A DNA stretch of 11,505 bases from Candidatus Delongbacteria bacterium (GCA_027858215.1 JAQIDD010000046.1:1-11505); one strand, 5' to 3'; positions 1 through 8,186 are shown, numbered from the stretch's first letter. Translations and numbers: made by a program. Notes: generated from the letters alone by a model not told the origin.

Positions 1-7
1 GTAATAT

Positions 8-157
8 TTAACACAAATAATTGTGCCGGCAGTAATTTTCTTCATTGATGTCAATACACGCGTTTACTTCAAAAGCCATTTTAGTGAAAATTGATGCGTT
101 ACACAGGTTGCTAACAGAATCTATTGTGCCGTTGATAACTTCCCTATTTTTCTTCAT
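8..157 (-). CDS. Doubtful 49-aa small ORF
   Basis: Reading the minus strand from the ATG at 157 gives an open frame of 49 codons ending in TAA at 8-10. The peptide begins MKKNREVINGTIDS and contains four cysteines, one of them the last residue. It has no signal peptide, membrane segment or family motif that I recognise. It would be transcribed divergently from parA. A frame this short in AT-rich DNA can easily arise by chance, and I see no clear promoter for it. The rest of positions 1-183 shows only a 9-base direct repeat, ATTGTGCCG, at 20-28 and 123-131. I list the ORF mainly so that the leader is accounted for. Confidence 0.15.
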   Translation of the reverse strand: MKKNREVINGTIDSVSNLCNASIFTKMAFEVNACIDINEENYCRHNYLC

Positions 158-187
158 AAAATACCGCAGATTTTCATGGAATAATGT

Positions 188-195
188 TATTTTTG
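188..195 (+). promoter_or_regulatory. Candidate -7 promoter element of the parA operon
   Basis: TATTTTTG matches the Bacteroidota -7 consensus TAnnTTTG. It would put the transcription start near 199-202, about 20 bases before the ATG at 223. It lies just downstream of an in-frame ATG at 184, so that earlier ATG would be outside the transcript. This supports translation from 223. I see no good -33 TTTG element at the expected spacing, so the assignment rests on one motif. Confidence 0.4.
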
Positions 196-222
196 AACTT
201 TAGTAAAAGAAGATTTTTTAAA

Positions 223-1023
223 ATGGGAAAAGTTATTGCAGTTGCCAACCAAAAAGGTGGCGTGGGAAAAACAACAACAACAATCAACCTGGCAGCAAGC
301 CTGGCCGCACTGGAATATTCGGTTTTGCTTATTGACGCAGATCCCCAGGCTAACTCTACCAGTGGCCTTGGGTTTGATGTTAAAAACATTCAGACAGGCT
401 TGTATGAAATGCTGATCAAACAGGAAGACAGTGAAAATATTATTCTCAACAGCAACCTGGAACACCTGGACATTTTACCCAGCCACATAGACCTCGTGGG
501 TGCTGAGATTGAAATGCTGGACCTTCCAAACAGGGAAAAGGTACTCCAACTGATGTTGGACAAGATAAAAGACAATTACGATTTTGTTTTGATTGATTGC
601 TCACCATCTCTTGGCCTGATAACCGTTAACGCACTCACAGCCGCTGATTCTGTTATCATACCTGTTCAGTGTGAATATTTTGCACTGGAAGGTTTGGGCA
701 AATTGCTGAATACCATACGAATTGTACAGTCTAACTTAAATGAAAGGCTTGATATCGAAGGATTTTTACTTACTATGTTCGATTCCAGGAACAATTTATC
801 CCATCAAATTGTCGATGAAGTCAGAAAACATTTTGAAGACATGGTCTTTGAAACTATAATTGCCCGTAACATTAAACTGGGAGAAGCCCCTTCGTTCGGA
901 CAGTCAATCCTGAATTATGATGCCAATTCCAAAGGAGCACAAAATTACCTTGCACTTGCCAGGGAGCTCATTCAAAAAACTGGCATGACAAAAATTCCTC
1001 AGGAAGATAAAATAATGAAATAA
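223..1023 (+). CDS. parA: Chromosome-partitioning ATPase ParA/Soj
   Basis: This is a ParA/Soj-type, deviant-Walker-A ATPase. It would bind nucleoid DNA when ATP-loaded and move or organise ParB-bound origin regions, with ParB stimulating hydrolysis. In the 266-residue product, the deviant Walker A KGGVGKTTTT starts at residue 11 (signature Lys11, P-loop Lys16). Walker A' LLIDADPQAN follows at about 35-44 and the Walker B region DFVLIDCSPSLGL near residue 125. The later segment PVQCEYFALEGL is typical of chromosomal Soj proteins, which lack the N-terminal helix-turn-helix extension of plasmid ParA proteins. The frame extends back to an ATG at 184, but MGKVIAVANQKGG at 223 is the usual family start and the likely promoter overlaps the extension. 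It is the first gene of the operon and ends 4 bases before parB. Confidence 0.96.
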   Translation: MGKVIAVANQKGGVGKTTTTINLAASLAALEYSVLLIDADPQANSTSGLGFDVKNIQTGLYEMLIKQEDSENIILNSNLEHLDILPSHIDLVGAEIEMLDLPNREKVLQLMLDKIKDNYDFVLIDCSPSLGLITVNALTAADSVIIPVQCEYFALEGLGKLLNTIRIVQSNLNERLDIEGFLLTMFDSRNNLSHQIVDEVRKHFEDMVFETIIARNIKLGEAPSFGQSILNYDANSKGAQNYLALARELIQKTGMTKIPQEDKIMK

Positions 1024-1027
1024 CTGT

Positions 1028-1915
1028 ATGATGGCAAAACGAAATGCATTGGGAAAAGGCCTTGGAGCCCTTATAGAAACTGACGGTAACAATGGAAGAA
1101 TTAAGCGGGATGCTGTCAATGAGATTCCTGTTGAAAAAATCAAAGCCAATCCTTTTCAGCCCAGAAAACAGTTTGACAATGTCACCTTGACGGAAATGGC
1201 CGATTCAATCAAAGAATTAGGTATAATCCAACCCATTACAGTCAGTATAAAAGATGATTATTTTCAACTCATTTCCGGGGAAAGGCGTCTCAGGGCTGCC
1301 CGTATAGCAGGATTAAAAACAATTCCTGCCTTTGTTCGCACCGCCGATGACCAGGGATTGCTTGAAATGGCACTTGTTGAGAACATCCAACGTGAAAACC
1401 TCGATGCCATGGAAATTGCCATCTCATACGAAAGGCTGATGGATGAATGCCAGCTCACACAGGAAAAACTCAGCAAACGCGTTGGAAAAAACCGGTCCAC
1501 CATTTCAAATTACATCCGGTTGTTAAAACTGCCACCGGAAGTGCAACTCGGAATCAGGGAACAAAAAATAACCATGGGCCATGCCAGGGCTCTCATCAAC
1601 CTTGCTGATGAAGAAACCCAACTCATGGTTTACAAACAAATCCTCAAATACAATTTTTCCGTCCGCAAGGTTGAAGAATTTGTGCAAGAACTTACCAGCG
1701 ATAAAAAACATGACAAGCCAAAAAGTAAAAAAACTTCTACATCAGATAGCATCAACAATGACTGGAAAAAACTGGAAAAACATCTTTCCTCCCATTTCAA
1801 TACCAATGTGAAATTCAACAGGAATAATAAAGGAAAAGGAAAAATCGTTATTCCGTTTGAAAACGATGAACAACTGGAACAAATTGTTGCCTCACTTGAC
1901 AAACTGGATAGATGA
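1028..1915 (+). CDS. parB: Chromosome-partitioning protein ParB/Spo0J
   Basis: ParB is a CTP-dependent DNA clamp that loads at parS sites and works with ParA in origin segregation. Domains in the 295-residue product follow the family order. An N-terminal peptide, KRNALGKGLGALI (residues 4-16), is the ParA-contacting segment. The ParB N-terminal/CTPase domain spans about 33-125 and contains NPFQPRK, the GERRLRAA motif (84-91) and ENIQRENL (118-125). A helix-turn-helix follows (LTQEKLSKRVGKNRSTISNY), then a Lys/Ser-rich linker and a C-terminal dimerisation domain. Two ATGs stand in tandem at 1028 and 1031. The MAKRNALGKGLGALI form from 1031 looks like the commoner family start, so either may be used. 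The TGA overlaps the next gene's ATG (ATGA). No parS-like palindrome (GTTTCACGTGAAAC type) is visible in this window. Confidence 0.96.
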   Translation: MMAKRNALGKGLGALIETDGNNGRIKRDAVNEIPVEKIKANPFQPRKQFDNVTLTEMADSIKELGIIQPITVSIKDDYFQLISGERRLRAARIAGLKTIPAFVRTADDQGLLEMALVENIQRENLDAMEIAISYERLMDECQLTQEKLSKRVGKNRSTISNYIRLLKLPPEVQLGIREQKITMGHARALINLADEETQLMVYKQILKYNFSVRKVEEFVQELTSDKKHDKPKSKKTSTSDSINNDWKKLEKHLSSHFNTNVKFNRNNKGKGKIVIPFENDEQLEQIVASLDKLDR

Positions 1916-2469
1916 TGCCCGTAAACAGATGTGTTACATATCTTATTATTGGATTGATGTTTTCGGTCTGCAACATAGATGTGACGGCACAAAATGCTGA
2001 CAGCGTTCAAAATCAAACATCACAAACCAAAACCAAAAAACGTTCGGCAGCCAGAGCCAGTCTTTATTCTGCTATCGTACCGGGAGCAGGACAAGTGTAT
2101 AACCATAAATACTGGAAAGTGCCCCTTGTGTATGCAGGCATGGGAACATTTACTTACCTCAGCCTGCAATATCAAAATGAATTTACCCGCTATAAATCTG
2201 CCCTGCTTAAACGTCAAAACGGCGAACAGGATGAATTTTACGGATTGCTCAGCGATGAAGCCATTGAAAATGAGATGGACAGGTGGCATCGCTTGCGTGA
2301 CCTGAATATCATTGGTGCAACACTGATATATGTATTGCAAATTATTGATGCCAACGTGGATGCCTCACTGAGTGATTTTGATGTCAGTGATGATTTAAGC
2401 CTGATGGTAAAACCATTACATAGCCCAACAAACCATTCAATGACGCTTTGTTTAAGTTATAAATTCTGA
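1912..2469 (+). CDS. DUF5683 envelope protein of unknown function
   Basis: This 185-residue protein carries the DUF5683 signature. The stretch RASLYSAIVPGAGQVYNHKYWKVPLVYAG (two adjacent motifs, about residues 47-76) is followed by a region ending in RLRDLNIIGATLIYVLQIIDANVDASL and FDVSDDLSL. The N-terminus is a signal peptide or anchor (LIIGLMFSVCNIDVTAQ, likely cleavage after VTAQ). Two hydrophobic stretches follow (around VYAGMGTFTYLSLQY and NIIGATLIYVLQII), suggesting membrane association. The chain ends in LCLSYKF, a beta-strand-like terminus ending in phenylalanine. The start overlaps the parB stop by four bases (ATGA), which suggests translational coupling; a second ATG follows at 1915. 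I recall this gene being a regular neighbour of parAB and mltD in Bacteroidota, but its role is unknown and I assign none. Confidence 0.85.
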   Translation: MMPVNRCVTYLIIGLMFSVCNIDVTAQNADSVQNQTSQTKTKKRSAARASLYSAIVPGAGQVYNHKYWKVPLVYAGMGTFTYLSLQYQNEFTRYKSALLKRQNGEQDEFYGLLSDEAIENEMDRWHRLRDLNIIGATLIYVLQIIDANVDASLSDFDVSDDLSLMVKPLHSPTNHSMTLCLSYKF

Positions 2470-2471
2470 TT

Positions 2472-4031
2472 ATGAAAAACACCATATCACTTGTATTGAT
2501 TTTATTTTGTTTCAGCATAGGCAGCATCGCTGAAAACGATACGCTTACCAATAAAAAATTGCCCGACAGCCTCAGAACAAAAAATGAATTTGCCTGGGTT
2601 GACCGACTTGATAGTTTAGTAAATACACATTTTGTATTTAGCAGAGACTCCATTCCTGTCGGGATAACCGATATGGAAAACATCATTACCGAATTACCTG
2701 ATTCGGTGTACAGAGTGCGCATAAAAGCAATTTATTCTCCCGTTGAAATGTCCTACAATGAGCAGGTAAAAAACAACATTGAGTATTACATCACAAAATC
2801 ATACAATCAAATACCACGCCTGCTGGCTCTGTCACAATATTACTTTCCCATGTTTGAAGAAATTCTGGACCAACATGGATTGCCGTATGAACTGAAATAC
2901 CTCGCCGTGGTAGAATCAGCATTAAATCCCCAGGCAGTATCCAGAGCAGGGGCTACCGGATTATGGCAATTTATGTATCGAACAGGGAAATTCATGGATC
3001 TGGAAATCAACTCCTATGTGGATGAAAGACGTGATCCGATTGCGTCAACACATGCTGCCTGCCGTTACCTGAAAGCGCTTGATGCCATTTACAACGACTG
3101 GATGCTTGTACTCGCTGCATACAATTGCGGCCCGGGCAACCTCAACCGCGCCATCCGGCGTGCAGGCGGAACCGGGAATTTCTGGGATATCTACCATTAC
3201 CTGCCCCGGGAAACCAAGAATTATGTCCCTGCCTTCATTGCTGTGAGTTATTTATTCAATTATTATGAAGAACACGGATTCTATGCCGAAGATATTGATG
3301 TTCCACACAATGTAGATACCATTAAACTTAATAAAGATCTGCATTTTGGTCAATTATCCGAATGCCTGGATATTGGCATTGACACGCTCCGGTACCTTAA
3401 CCCTCAATACAGATATGATTTTATTCCCGGCAACCAATCACCACAACATCTTATTTTGCCAAAAAGAGTGATTCCCCAATACATTGCCATGGAAGACACC
3501 ATTCATCATTACAAAGATTCTGTTTATCTCAATCCGCAAAAAATTGCGTACAAACCGGCATCCCGGGCAACAGCATACCAGCCTGTATCGGCTGCACAAC
3601 CCAAAGGAACAAAAAAACTCACTTATACTATCAAACAAGGAGATGCTATAGGCCTTATTGCAGACTGGTATGATGTCAGTACCAGGGAACTAAAAGCCTG
3701 GAATGGCCTTTATTCCAACAGGATACGTGCCGGAAAAAAGCTCGTTGTGTATGTTCCTGAAGGCAAATATGATTACTACAAGCCTGTAGATAACATGAGC
3801 CTGGCGAAAAAACAAAAACGCAACGGCCTTACCATGCCCTCAAATAATCCTGAACCAGTAAAACTTGACCCGAATTACGTCTATTATACAGTAAGGCCCG
3901 GAGACAATCCCTGGGACATTGCGAATAAATTCAACGGTATCAGTGCTGATGATATACTCAGGTTGAATGATATCAGCGATGCCAGTAATTTGAAAGTTGG
4001 TCAAAAAATAAAAATTCGCAAAAAAAGTTAA
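2472..4031 (+). CDS. mltD: MltD-like LysM membrane-bound lytic murein transglycosylase
   Basis: A soluble-lytic-transglycosylase-type enzyme predicted to cleave the MurNAc-GlcNAc bond of peptidoglycan with 1,6-anhydroMurNAc formation, acting in the periplasm. The 519-residue product starts with a signal peptide (ISLVLILFCFSIGSIA, likely cut near residue 20). The SLT domain lies at about 115-250. Its catalytic glutamate is Glu148 in AVVESALNPQAVSRAGATGL, followed by WQFM and the family motif AYNCGPGN near 216-223. Two LysM peptidoglycan-binding repeats follow at about 381-428 (YTIKQGDAIGLIADWY) and 470-517 (YYTVRPGDNPWDIANKF). There is no lipobox, unlike E. coli MltD, which is a lipoprotein. 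It starts two bases after the DUF5683 stop and ends four bases before ddl, so it is clearly in the same operon. Confidence 0.93.
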   Translation: MKNTISLVLILFCFSIGSIAENDTLTNKKLPDSLRTKNEFAWVDRLDSLVNTHFVFSRDSIPVGITDMENIITELPDSVYRVRIKAIYSPVEMSYNEQVKNNIEYYITKSYNQIPRLLALSQYYFPMFEEILDQHGLPYELKYLAVVESALNPQAVSRAGATGLWQFMYRTGKFMDLEINSYVDERRDPIASTHAACRYLKALDAIYNDWMLVLAAYNCGPGNLNRAIRRAGGTGNFWDIYHYLPRETKNYVPAFIAVSYLFNYYEEHGFYAEDIDVPHNVDTIKLNKDLHFGQLSECLDIGIDTLRYLNPQYRYDFIPGNQSPQHLILPKRVIPQYIAMEDTIHHYKDSVYLNPQKIAYKPASRATAYQPVSAAQPKGTKKLTYTIKQGDAIGLIADWYDVSTRELKAWNGLYSNRIRAGKKLVVYVPEGKYDYYKPVDNMSLAKKQKRNGLTMPSNNPEPVKLDPNYVYYTVRPGDNPWDIANKFNGISADDILRLNDISDASNLKVGQKIKIRKKS

Positions 4032-4035
4032 TGTC

Positions 4036-5019
4036 ATGACTATACATGCAGCCATCATGGCAGGCGGCCCTTCTTCAGAACGTGTAATAAGCCTGCAAAC
4101 CGCCGAGAACATTGCAAATTCGCTTCCCAAAGAAAAATATAGCCCCTATATTATTGATGTCAAAGGACCAGCATGGATTTACAACCCGGGCAAGCCCAAT
4201 GAAACCCCTGTTGACAAAAATGAGTTCAGCCTGACTTTAGACGGCAAAAAAATACAGTTTGATGTTGCTGTGATTGCCATTCACGGCAAACAAGGCGAAG
4301 ATGGCACATTGCAAGGCTATTTTGAAACCATGTCCATTCCATATTCTACATCCGGGGTGTTGTGCTCGGCGCTGACGTTTGACAAAATCAAATGCAAAGC
4401 ATTTATTAGCAACTACAATATACCGATGGCTCCTGAAATGGTTTTCAAAAAAGGCGACAAGATAAAACCTCTTGATATTGTCAGCCAGCTCGGACTCCCC
4501 TTGTTCGTAAAACCAAACACGGCCGGTTCAAGCTTTGGCATCACAAAAGTATATGATACAGATAAAATTACCGAAGCAATCAACCACGCCTTTACTGAAG
4601 ATGATACAGTCATCATTGAAAGTTTCATTGAAGGTGTGGAAGTAAGTTGCGGCCTGTTAAAAACAGGGAAACACGGTCGTGTGTTTGAGCCCACTGAAAT
4701 TGATACCAAACGGGATTTTTTCGATTACGATGCCAAATATACTCCCGAGCTGACGGATGAAATTACCCCTGCCAGAATACCACAATCCGAATCCGATGCC
4801 GTTAAAAGCATGGCTTCCATGATTTACGACAAACTCAACTGCCGTGGTATTGTGCGCATTGATTTCATCATCAAAGACAGCATCCCCCATTTTCTTGAAG
4901 TCAACACCATCCCAGGACTGAGCAAAAACAGCATTGTTCCCAAACAAATCCGGCACGCCGGCCTCACTGAATCTCAGGTGTTGGACGAAGCCATAGCGGA
5001 TTGCATGAAACAGCGGTAA
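4036..5019 (+). CDS. ddl: D-alanine--D-alanine ligase
   Basis: An ATP-grasp ligase making D-Ala-D-Ala for the UDP-MurNAc-pentapeptide in the cytoplasm. Family motifs are present in order in the 327-residue product. The N-terminal AGGPSSERVIS carries Glu15. IHGKQGEDGTLQGYFE and the SALTFDKIKCK lysine region follow, then PLFVKPNTAGSSFG for ATP binding and IIESFIEGVEVS. The omega-loop FFDYDAKY has Tyr235. RIDF (Arg274) and LEVNTIPGLS (Asn290) complete the set. Tyrosine in the omega loop fits D-Ala-D-Ala rather than the VanA-type D-Ala-D-Lac specificity (family knowledge). The start follows a minimal ATG-TCA-TGA triplet at 4032. It is the last gene of the parAB operon. Its stop is only two bases from the stop of the oppositely oriented next gene, with no terminator between them. 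Confidence 0.95.
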   Translation: MTIHAAIMAGGPSSERVISLQTAENIANSLPKEKYSPYIIDVKGPAWIYNPGKPNETPVDKNEFSLTLDGKKIQFDVAVIAIHGKQGEDGTLQGYFETMSIPYSTSGVLCSALTFDKIKCKAFISNYNIPMAPEMVFKKGDKIKPLDIVSQLGLPLFVKPNTAGSSFGITKVYDTDKITEAINHAFTEDDTVIIESFIEGVEVSCGLLKTGKHGRVFEPTEIDTKRDFFDYDAKYTPELTDEITPARIPQSESDAVKSMASMIYDKLNCRGIVRIDFIIKDSIPHFLEVNTIPGLSKNSIVPKQIRHAGLTESQVLDEAIADCMKQR

Positions 5020-5021
5020 GA

Positions 5022-5618
5022 TCACAATTGACCGTTTTCATACAATTTCACAAGGATTTCTAATTCCCTGTCTTCCCCTTCCGGATCATACTCTTGTTTC
5101 AGATTATGGCCAAAAAGCCGTGCCACTCCCTGGTAAAGTCCGGCCAGAAAGCCACCTTTGAATTCTTTCAGAATGTCATAAGAAGTGTCTCCGGTTTCTC
5201 GGTCAATAAGCCGGATAAGCATTATGCCCTGTGAAATGGTTAAATGACGTATATCATCTTCAAATCCTTCGCGTAATTGTTTTTCACGGTAACGGATGTA
5301 TTGCTTTTTTAATCTGTCATCCGGGAATTGATCAAGATCTGATTCAATGTCATCAATGGTTTCACTGATGAGTTTTGCATAAGGATACACTTTCAGGAAA
5401 TACAGTGTCAACCTGTCAAAACGCCGTTGCTCAGACCGTGTTTTTTTATGCATTTCCGGGAACACCATCACCTCAGGCCCCATCATCACATACTGTTCCG
5501 AATGCACAAACAAACTGTCAAGGTTAACCTGTGGTGGCACATAGCGGCTGCCCGATTGTGCCAGCATGCAGGGAACCGGAAAAAGCATCATCAATATAAC
5601 CACAAGTTGTGTTCTCAT
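5022..5618 (-). CDS. DUF4294 secreted protein of unknown function
   Basis: A 198-residue protein matching the Bacteroidota-restricted DUF4294 family. A signal peptide (residues 1 to about 21, QLVVILMMLFPVPCMLAQ) precedes a short linker. The conserved core follows: RRFDRLTLYFLKVYPYAKLI, then a charged helical region, GMLIRLIDRETGDTSYDI in the form IMLIRLIDRETGDTSYDI, and FKGGFLAGLYQGVARLFG. The tail is acidic (YDPEGEDRELEILVKLYENGQL). The one cysteine in the signal region is not in a convincing lipobox, so a soluble periplasmic or surface protein is more likely than a lipoprotein. It is transcribed alone, divergently from the permease gene and convergently with ddl. I know no established function for the family. 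Confidence 0.8.
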   Translation of the reverse strand: MRTQLVVILMMLFPVPCMLAQSGSRYVPPQVNLDSLFVHSEQYVMMGPEVMVFPEMHKKTRSEQRRFDRLTLYFLKVYPYAKLISETIDDIESDLDQFPDDRLKKQYIRYREKQLREGFEDDIRHLTISQGIMLIRLIDRETGDTSYDILKEFKGGFLAGLYQGVARLFGHNLKQEYDPEGEDRELEILVKLYENGQL

Positions 5619-5640
5619 AAATATACAATCACATCCATGA

Positions 5641-5659
5641 ACAATTTTCCAATAATTGT
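5641..5659. promoter_or_regulatory. Possible operator: inverted repeat ACAATT-N7-AATTGT
   Basis: A perfect 6-base inverted repeat with a 7-base spacer sits midway between the divergent DUF4294 and permease genes, just upstream of the permease -7 element. Its position would suit a regulator of either gene. It is AT-rich and short, so chance occurrence is a real possibility. Confidence 0.2.
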
Positions 5660-5671
5660 ACCAAATTTTCT

Positions 5672-5679
5672 TAATTTTG
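5672..5679 (+). promoter_or_regulatory. Candidate -7 promoter element of the permease-lnt pair
   Basis: TAATTTTG matches the Bacteroidota TAnnTTTG -7 consensus exactly. It ends seven bases before the GTG start at 5687. The predicted transcription start (about 5684-5686) would give an almost leaderless mRNA. There is no clear -33 TTTG element at the usual 19-21 base spacing. Confidence 0.45.
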
Positions 5680-5686
5680 GCGCACT

Positions 5687-6586
5687 GTGAAAATAAAAAC
5701 AGAATATATCATCAACTGGCTTCTATTGATTGGCCTGAGTTTGATTTGGGGGAGCAGTTTTATCCTGATGAAGTACGGGCTAAAAAGCTTTTCGTACGGA
5801 CAGCTTGCCGGATTTAGAATGTTTATTGCTTTTATAAGCCTGCTGCCGGTTGCACTGTATCACATCAAAAAAATCACAAAAAAGAATTTTGTATCCCTGG
5901 TTATTGTCGGATACATTGGCAATGCCATTCCCGCATTTTTGTTCACACTGTCTCAAACTCGCATAGATTCAGGCATGGCAGGCATTCTCAATTCCATGAC
6001 ACCGTTTTTTACCATGATTATTGGTGCCATGATTTACAAAGTTAAAATCCCCTGGGTTAAAGTTGTTGGCGTTTTTATAGGCCTGGCAGGAGCCGTCGCA
6101 GTCATCACAAGCAACACTGATATCAACACAGGAAAGATCAATATTTTTGCACTGTATGTCGTTCTGGCAACAATGATGTACGGCATAAACATCAACCATG
6201 TAAAAATGAAACTTCATGGCCTGAACGGGATACAAATTGCTTCTTTTGCTTTTTTGATGGTAGGCCCTGTGGTAACAGCCTACTTGCTTAGCACAGATCT
6301 GCCTGCAACATTTGCACAGGATAATGCATGGCATGATTTTTTGTATGTATTTCTGCTGGGATTTTTTGGTTCCGCTGTGGCAGTGGTAGCCGTAAACATT
6401 TTGATATTACGAAGCAATGCCCTTTTTGCTTCCTCCGTTACATATTTAATGCCCATTATAGCCATTGGCTGGGGTATGATTGACGGAGAAAAACTAACAA
6501 TTATTCAATACGCCGGTATGTGTTTAATTTTATTCGGCGTATATTTGGTCAACAAAAAATACAGAAAAAATGATGCATCTGAATAA
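5687..6586 (+). CDS. EamA/DMT-family permease
   Basis: A 299-residue inner-membrane protein of the drug/metabolite transporter superfamily with two EamA repeats (about residues 12-143 and 155-290) and around ten hydrophobic helices. The first repeat has the classic opening LIWGSSFILMKYGLKSFSYGQLAGFR; the second ends IIQYAGMCLILFGVYLVNKKY with a positively charged cytoplasmic tail. Such proteins export or exchange small metabolites, but the substrate cannot be read from sequence. The start is a GTG, chosen because the usual N-terminal hydrophilic stretch and first helix begin there; the next ATG (5768) would cut off the first helix. A promoter element lies directly upstream. The last 17 bases overlap the start of lnt, so the two are probably cotranscribed. 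Confidence 0.85.
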   Translation: MKIKTEYIINWLLLIGLSLIWGSSFILMKYGLKSFSYGQLAGFRMFIAFISLLPVALYHIKKITKKNFVSLVIVGYIGNAIPAFLFTLSQTRIDSGMAGILNSMTPFFTMIIGAMIYKVKIPWVKVVGVFIGLAGAVAVITSNTDINTGKINIFALYVVLATMMYGININHVKMKLHGLNGIQIASFAFLMVGPVVTAYLLSTDLPATFAQDNAWHDFLYVFLLGFFGSAVAVVAVNILILRSNALFASSVTYLMPIIAIGWGMIDGEKLTIIQYAGMCLILFGVYLVNKKYRKNDASE

Positions 6587-8186
6587 ATATACCAGGATAG
6601 GCATGGCAATATCATCGGGATTGTTATTGAGCATTGCCTACACACAATGGCACATGGGCTGGATTATCCTCATCGGATTTGTTCCCCTCCTGATTCTGGA
6701 AGAATACGCACAACAAAAAAAAACTTGTTCAGGACACAGCCTCTTTGGATACGCATTCCTGGCATTCATGGTCTGGAATATCATCTCCACATACTGGATT
6801 TATTATGCCACTGCGGTGGGCTCTATATTTGCCGTGGGCCTCAACGCTCTGTTTATGACGGTGTTATTTATGCTGTATCACAAAATAAAGATTCGGCTAA
6901 ACCGTAATATAGCGTACATTGCTTTAGTGGTATTGTGGGTGGCTTTTGAATTTTTCTACATGAAAGTAAAACTCAGTTGGCCCTGGCTTAACCTTGGCAA
7001 CAGTTTTGCCAACAATGTGCAATGGATACAATGGTATGAATTCACAGGAACCTTGGGGGGCACTATCTGGGTACTTATTTCCAATTTACTGATCTTTGAG
7101 ATTTTCAGAAGGCGGTTTATGCTGCCGGAACCAAAAAAATTACCTGTACGCAACCACATAATTTCCCTCGCGATCATGGTTATTGTTCCGTTGACATTGT
7201 CTCTCATCATGTATCACAACTATGAAGAACAAGGGAAAGATCAGGAAGTAATTGTGCTACAGCCTAACATTGATCCCTACAAGCAAAAATTTTCGGGTTC
7301 GGTAATGGACCAGCTTCACAACATGCTCAGGCTTACCGATTCTGTCATCAGCAAACACTCAGATTATGTGGTGTTTCCTGAAACAGCCCTGCCATTATAC
7401 ATTGAAGAAGATTCTATCACAATTGAAAACGACCGGCATATTAAAATTCTACGACAGTTCAATCAAGAATACCCCGATACGAAATTTATCATCGGACTAA
7501 CCAGTCGTAAATTTTATTATAATGAAAAAGACGCAACCCCTACTGCCCATAAATATCAGGACTTTTGGTTTGATGAATTCAACACTGCAATGCAGATAGA
7601 TACAAGCGGTGTTCAACAGTTCTATCACAAATCTAAACTGGTACCCGGGGTAGAATCCATCCCCTATGTTGACAACTGGAAATGGCTCAATAAGCTTATC
7701 ATCAATCTTGGCGGGCCGCGAAACAGCCTGGGTTATGATCCATATCCCACCAACTTTGTCAGTCCATCAGATTCAATCCGGGTAGCAGCAATCATATGTT
7801 ACGAATCTATTTATGGGGGATACATTGCATCGTTTGTCAGGAAAGGCGCCAATTTACTTTTCATCATGACAAACGACGGCTGGTGGCGGGACACACCTGG
7901 GTACAAGCAACATGCAGCGTATGCACGTCTGCGGGCCATAGAAACACGCCGTGCCGTGGCACGATCAGCCAACACAGGCATTTCCAGCATCATCAATCAG
8001 CGAGGTGACATAGTGGACTATCGTGGATGGTGGACCGAAGCTGTAATTAAACGAACAGTCAAAGCCAACGATAAAATGACATTTTATGCCCGTTTTGGTG
8101 ATTATCCGGGACGTATTTCCGCTTTTCTTGCTGCATTGATATTGTTGCACTGGATTTCCAATCTACTGATGCGGAAAAAGTTATGA
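6570..8186 (+). CDS. lnt: Apolipoprotein N-acyltransferase
   Basis: Lnt adds the third acyl chain to the N-terminal cysteine of lipoproteins in the inner membrane, taking it from phospholipid. The 538-residue product has an N-terminal multi-helix membrane domain (to about residue 215), a nitrilase-fold (CN hydrolase) domain (about 225-505) and a C-terminal membrane helix (AFLAALILLHWISNLL). The catalytic triad is intact: Glu271 in VVFPETALP, Lys354 in YHKSKLVPGVESIP (with the conserved Glu362) and Cys410 in IICYESIYG. The motif NDGWWRDTPGYKQHA and the following ARLRAIETRRAVARSANTG are also typical. The E. coli enzyme is 512 residues. Tandem ATGs at 6570 and 6573 are both possible, with 6603 a third option. 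It overlaps the permease gene by 17 bases. The inserted element begins 56 bases after its stop. Confidence 0.94.
   Translation: MMHLNKYTRIGMAISSGLLLSIAYTQWHMGWIILIGFVPLLILEEYAQQKKTCSGHSLFGYAFLAFMVWNIISTYWIYYATAVGSIFAVGLNALFMTVLFMLYHKIKIRLNRNIAYIALVVLWVAFEFFYMKVKLSWPWLNLGNSFANNVQWIQWYEFTGTLGGTIWVLISNLLIFEIFRRRFMLPEPKKLPVRNHIISLAIMVIVPLTLSLIMYHNYEEQGKDQEVIVLQPNIDPYKQKFSGSVMDQLHNMLRLTDSVISKHSDYVVFPETALPLYIEEDSITIENDRHIKILRQFNQEYPDTKFIIGLTSRKFYYNEKDATPTAHKYQDFWFDEFNTAMQIDTSGVQQFYHKSKLVPGVESIPYVDNWKWLNKLIINLGGPRNSLGYDPYPTNFVSPSDSIRVAAIICYESIYGGYIASFVRKGANLLFIMTNDGWWRDTPGYKQHAAYARLRAIETRRAVARSANTGISSIINQRGDIVDYRGWWTEAVIKRTVKANDKMTFYARFGDYPGRISAFLAALILLHWISNLLMRKKL

Noticed and set aside
20..131. 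Direct repeat ATTGTGCCG at 20-28 and 123-131 as regulatory iterons
   Set aside because: Only two copies, nine bases long, 103 bases apart, with no further conserved context; probably chance.
184..222. Upstream in-frame extension of parA from an ATG at 184
   Set aside because: It precedes the canonical MGKVIAVANQKGG start and overlaps the likely -7 element, so it would lie upstream of the transcript.
4036..5019. VanA-type D-Ala-D-Lac ligase (glycopeptide resistance)
   Set aside because: The omega loop has the AKY tyrosine typical of Ddl enzymes and no vanH or vanX neighbours are present.
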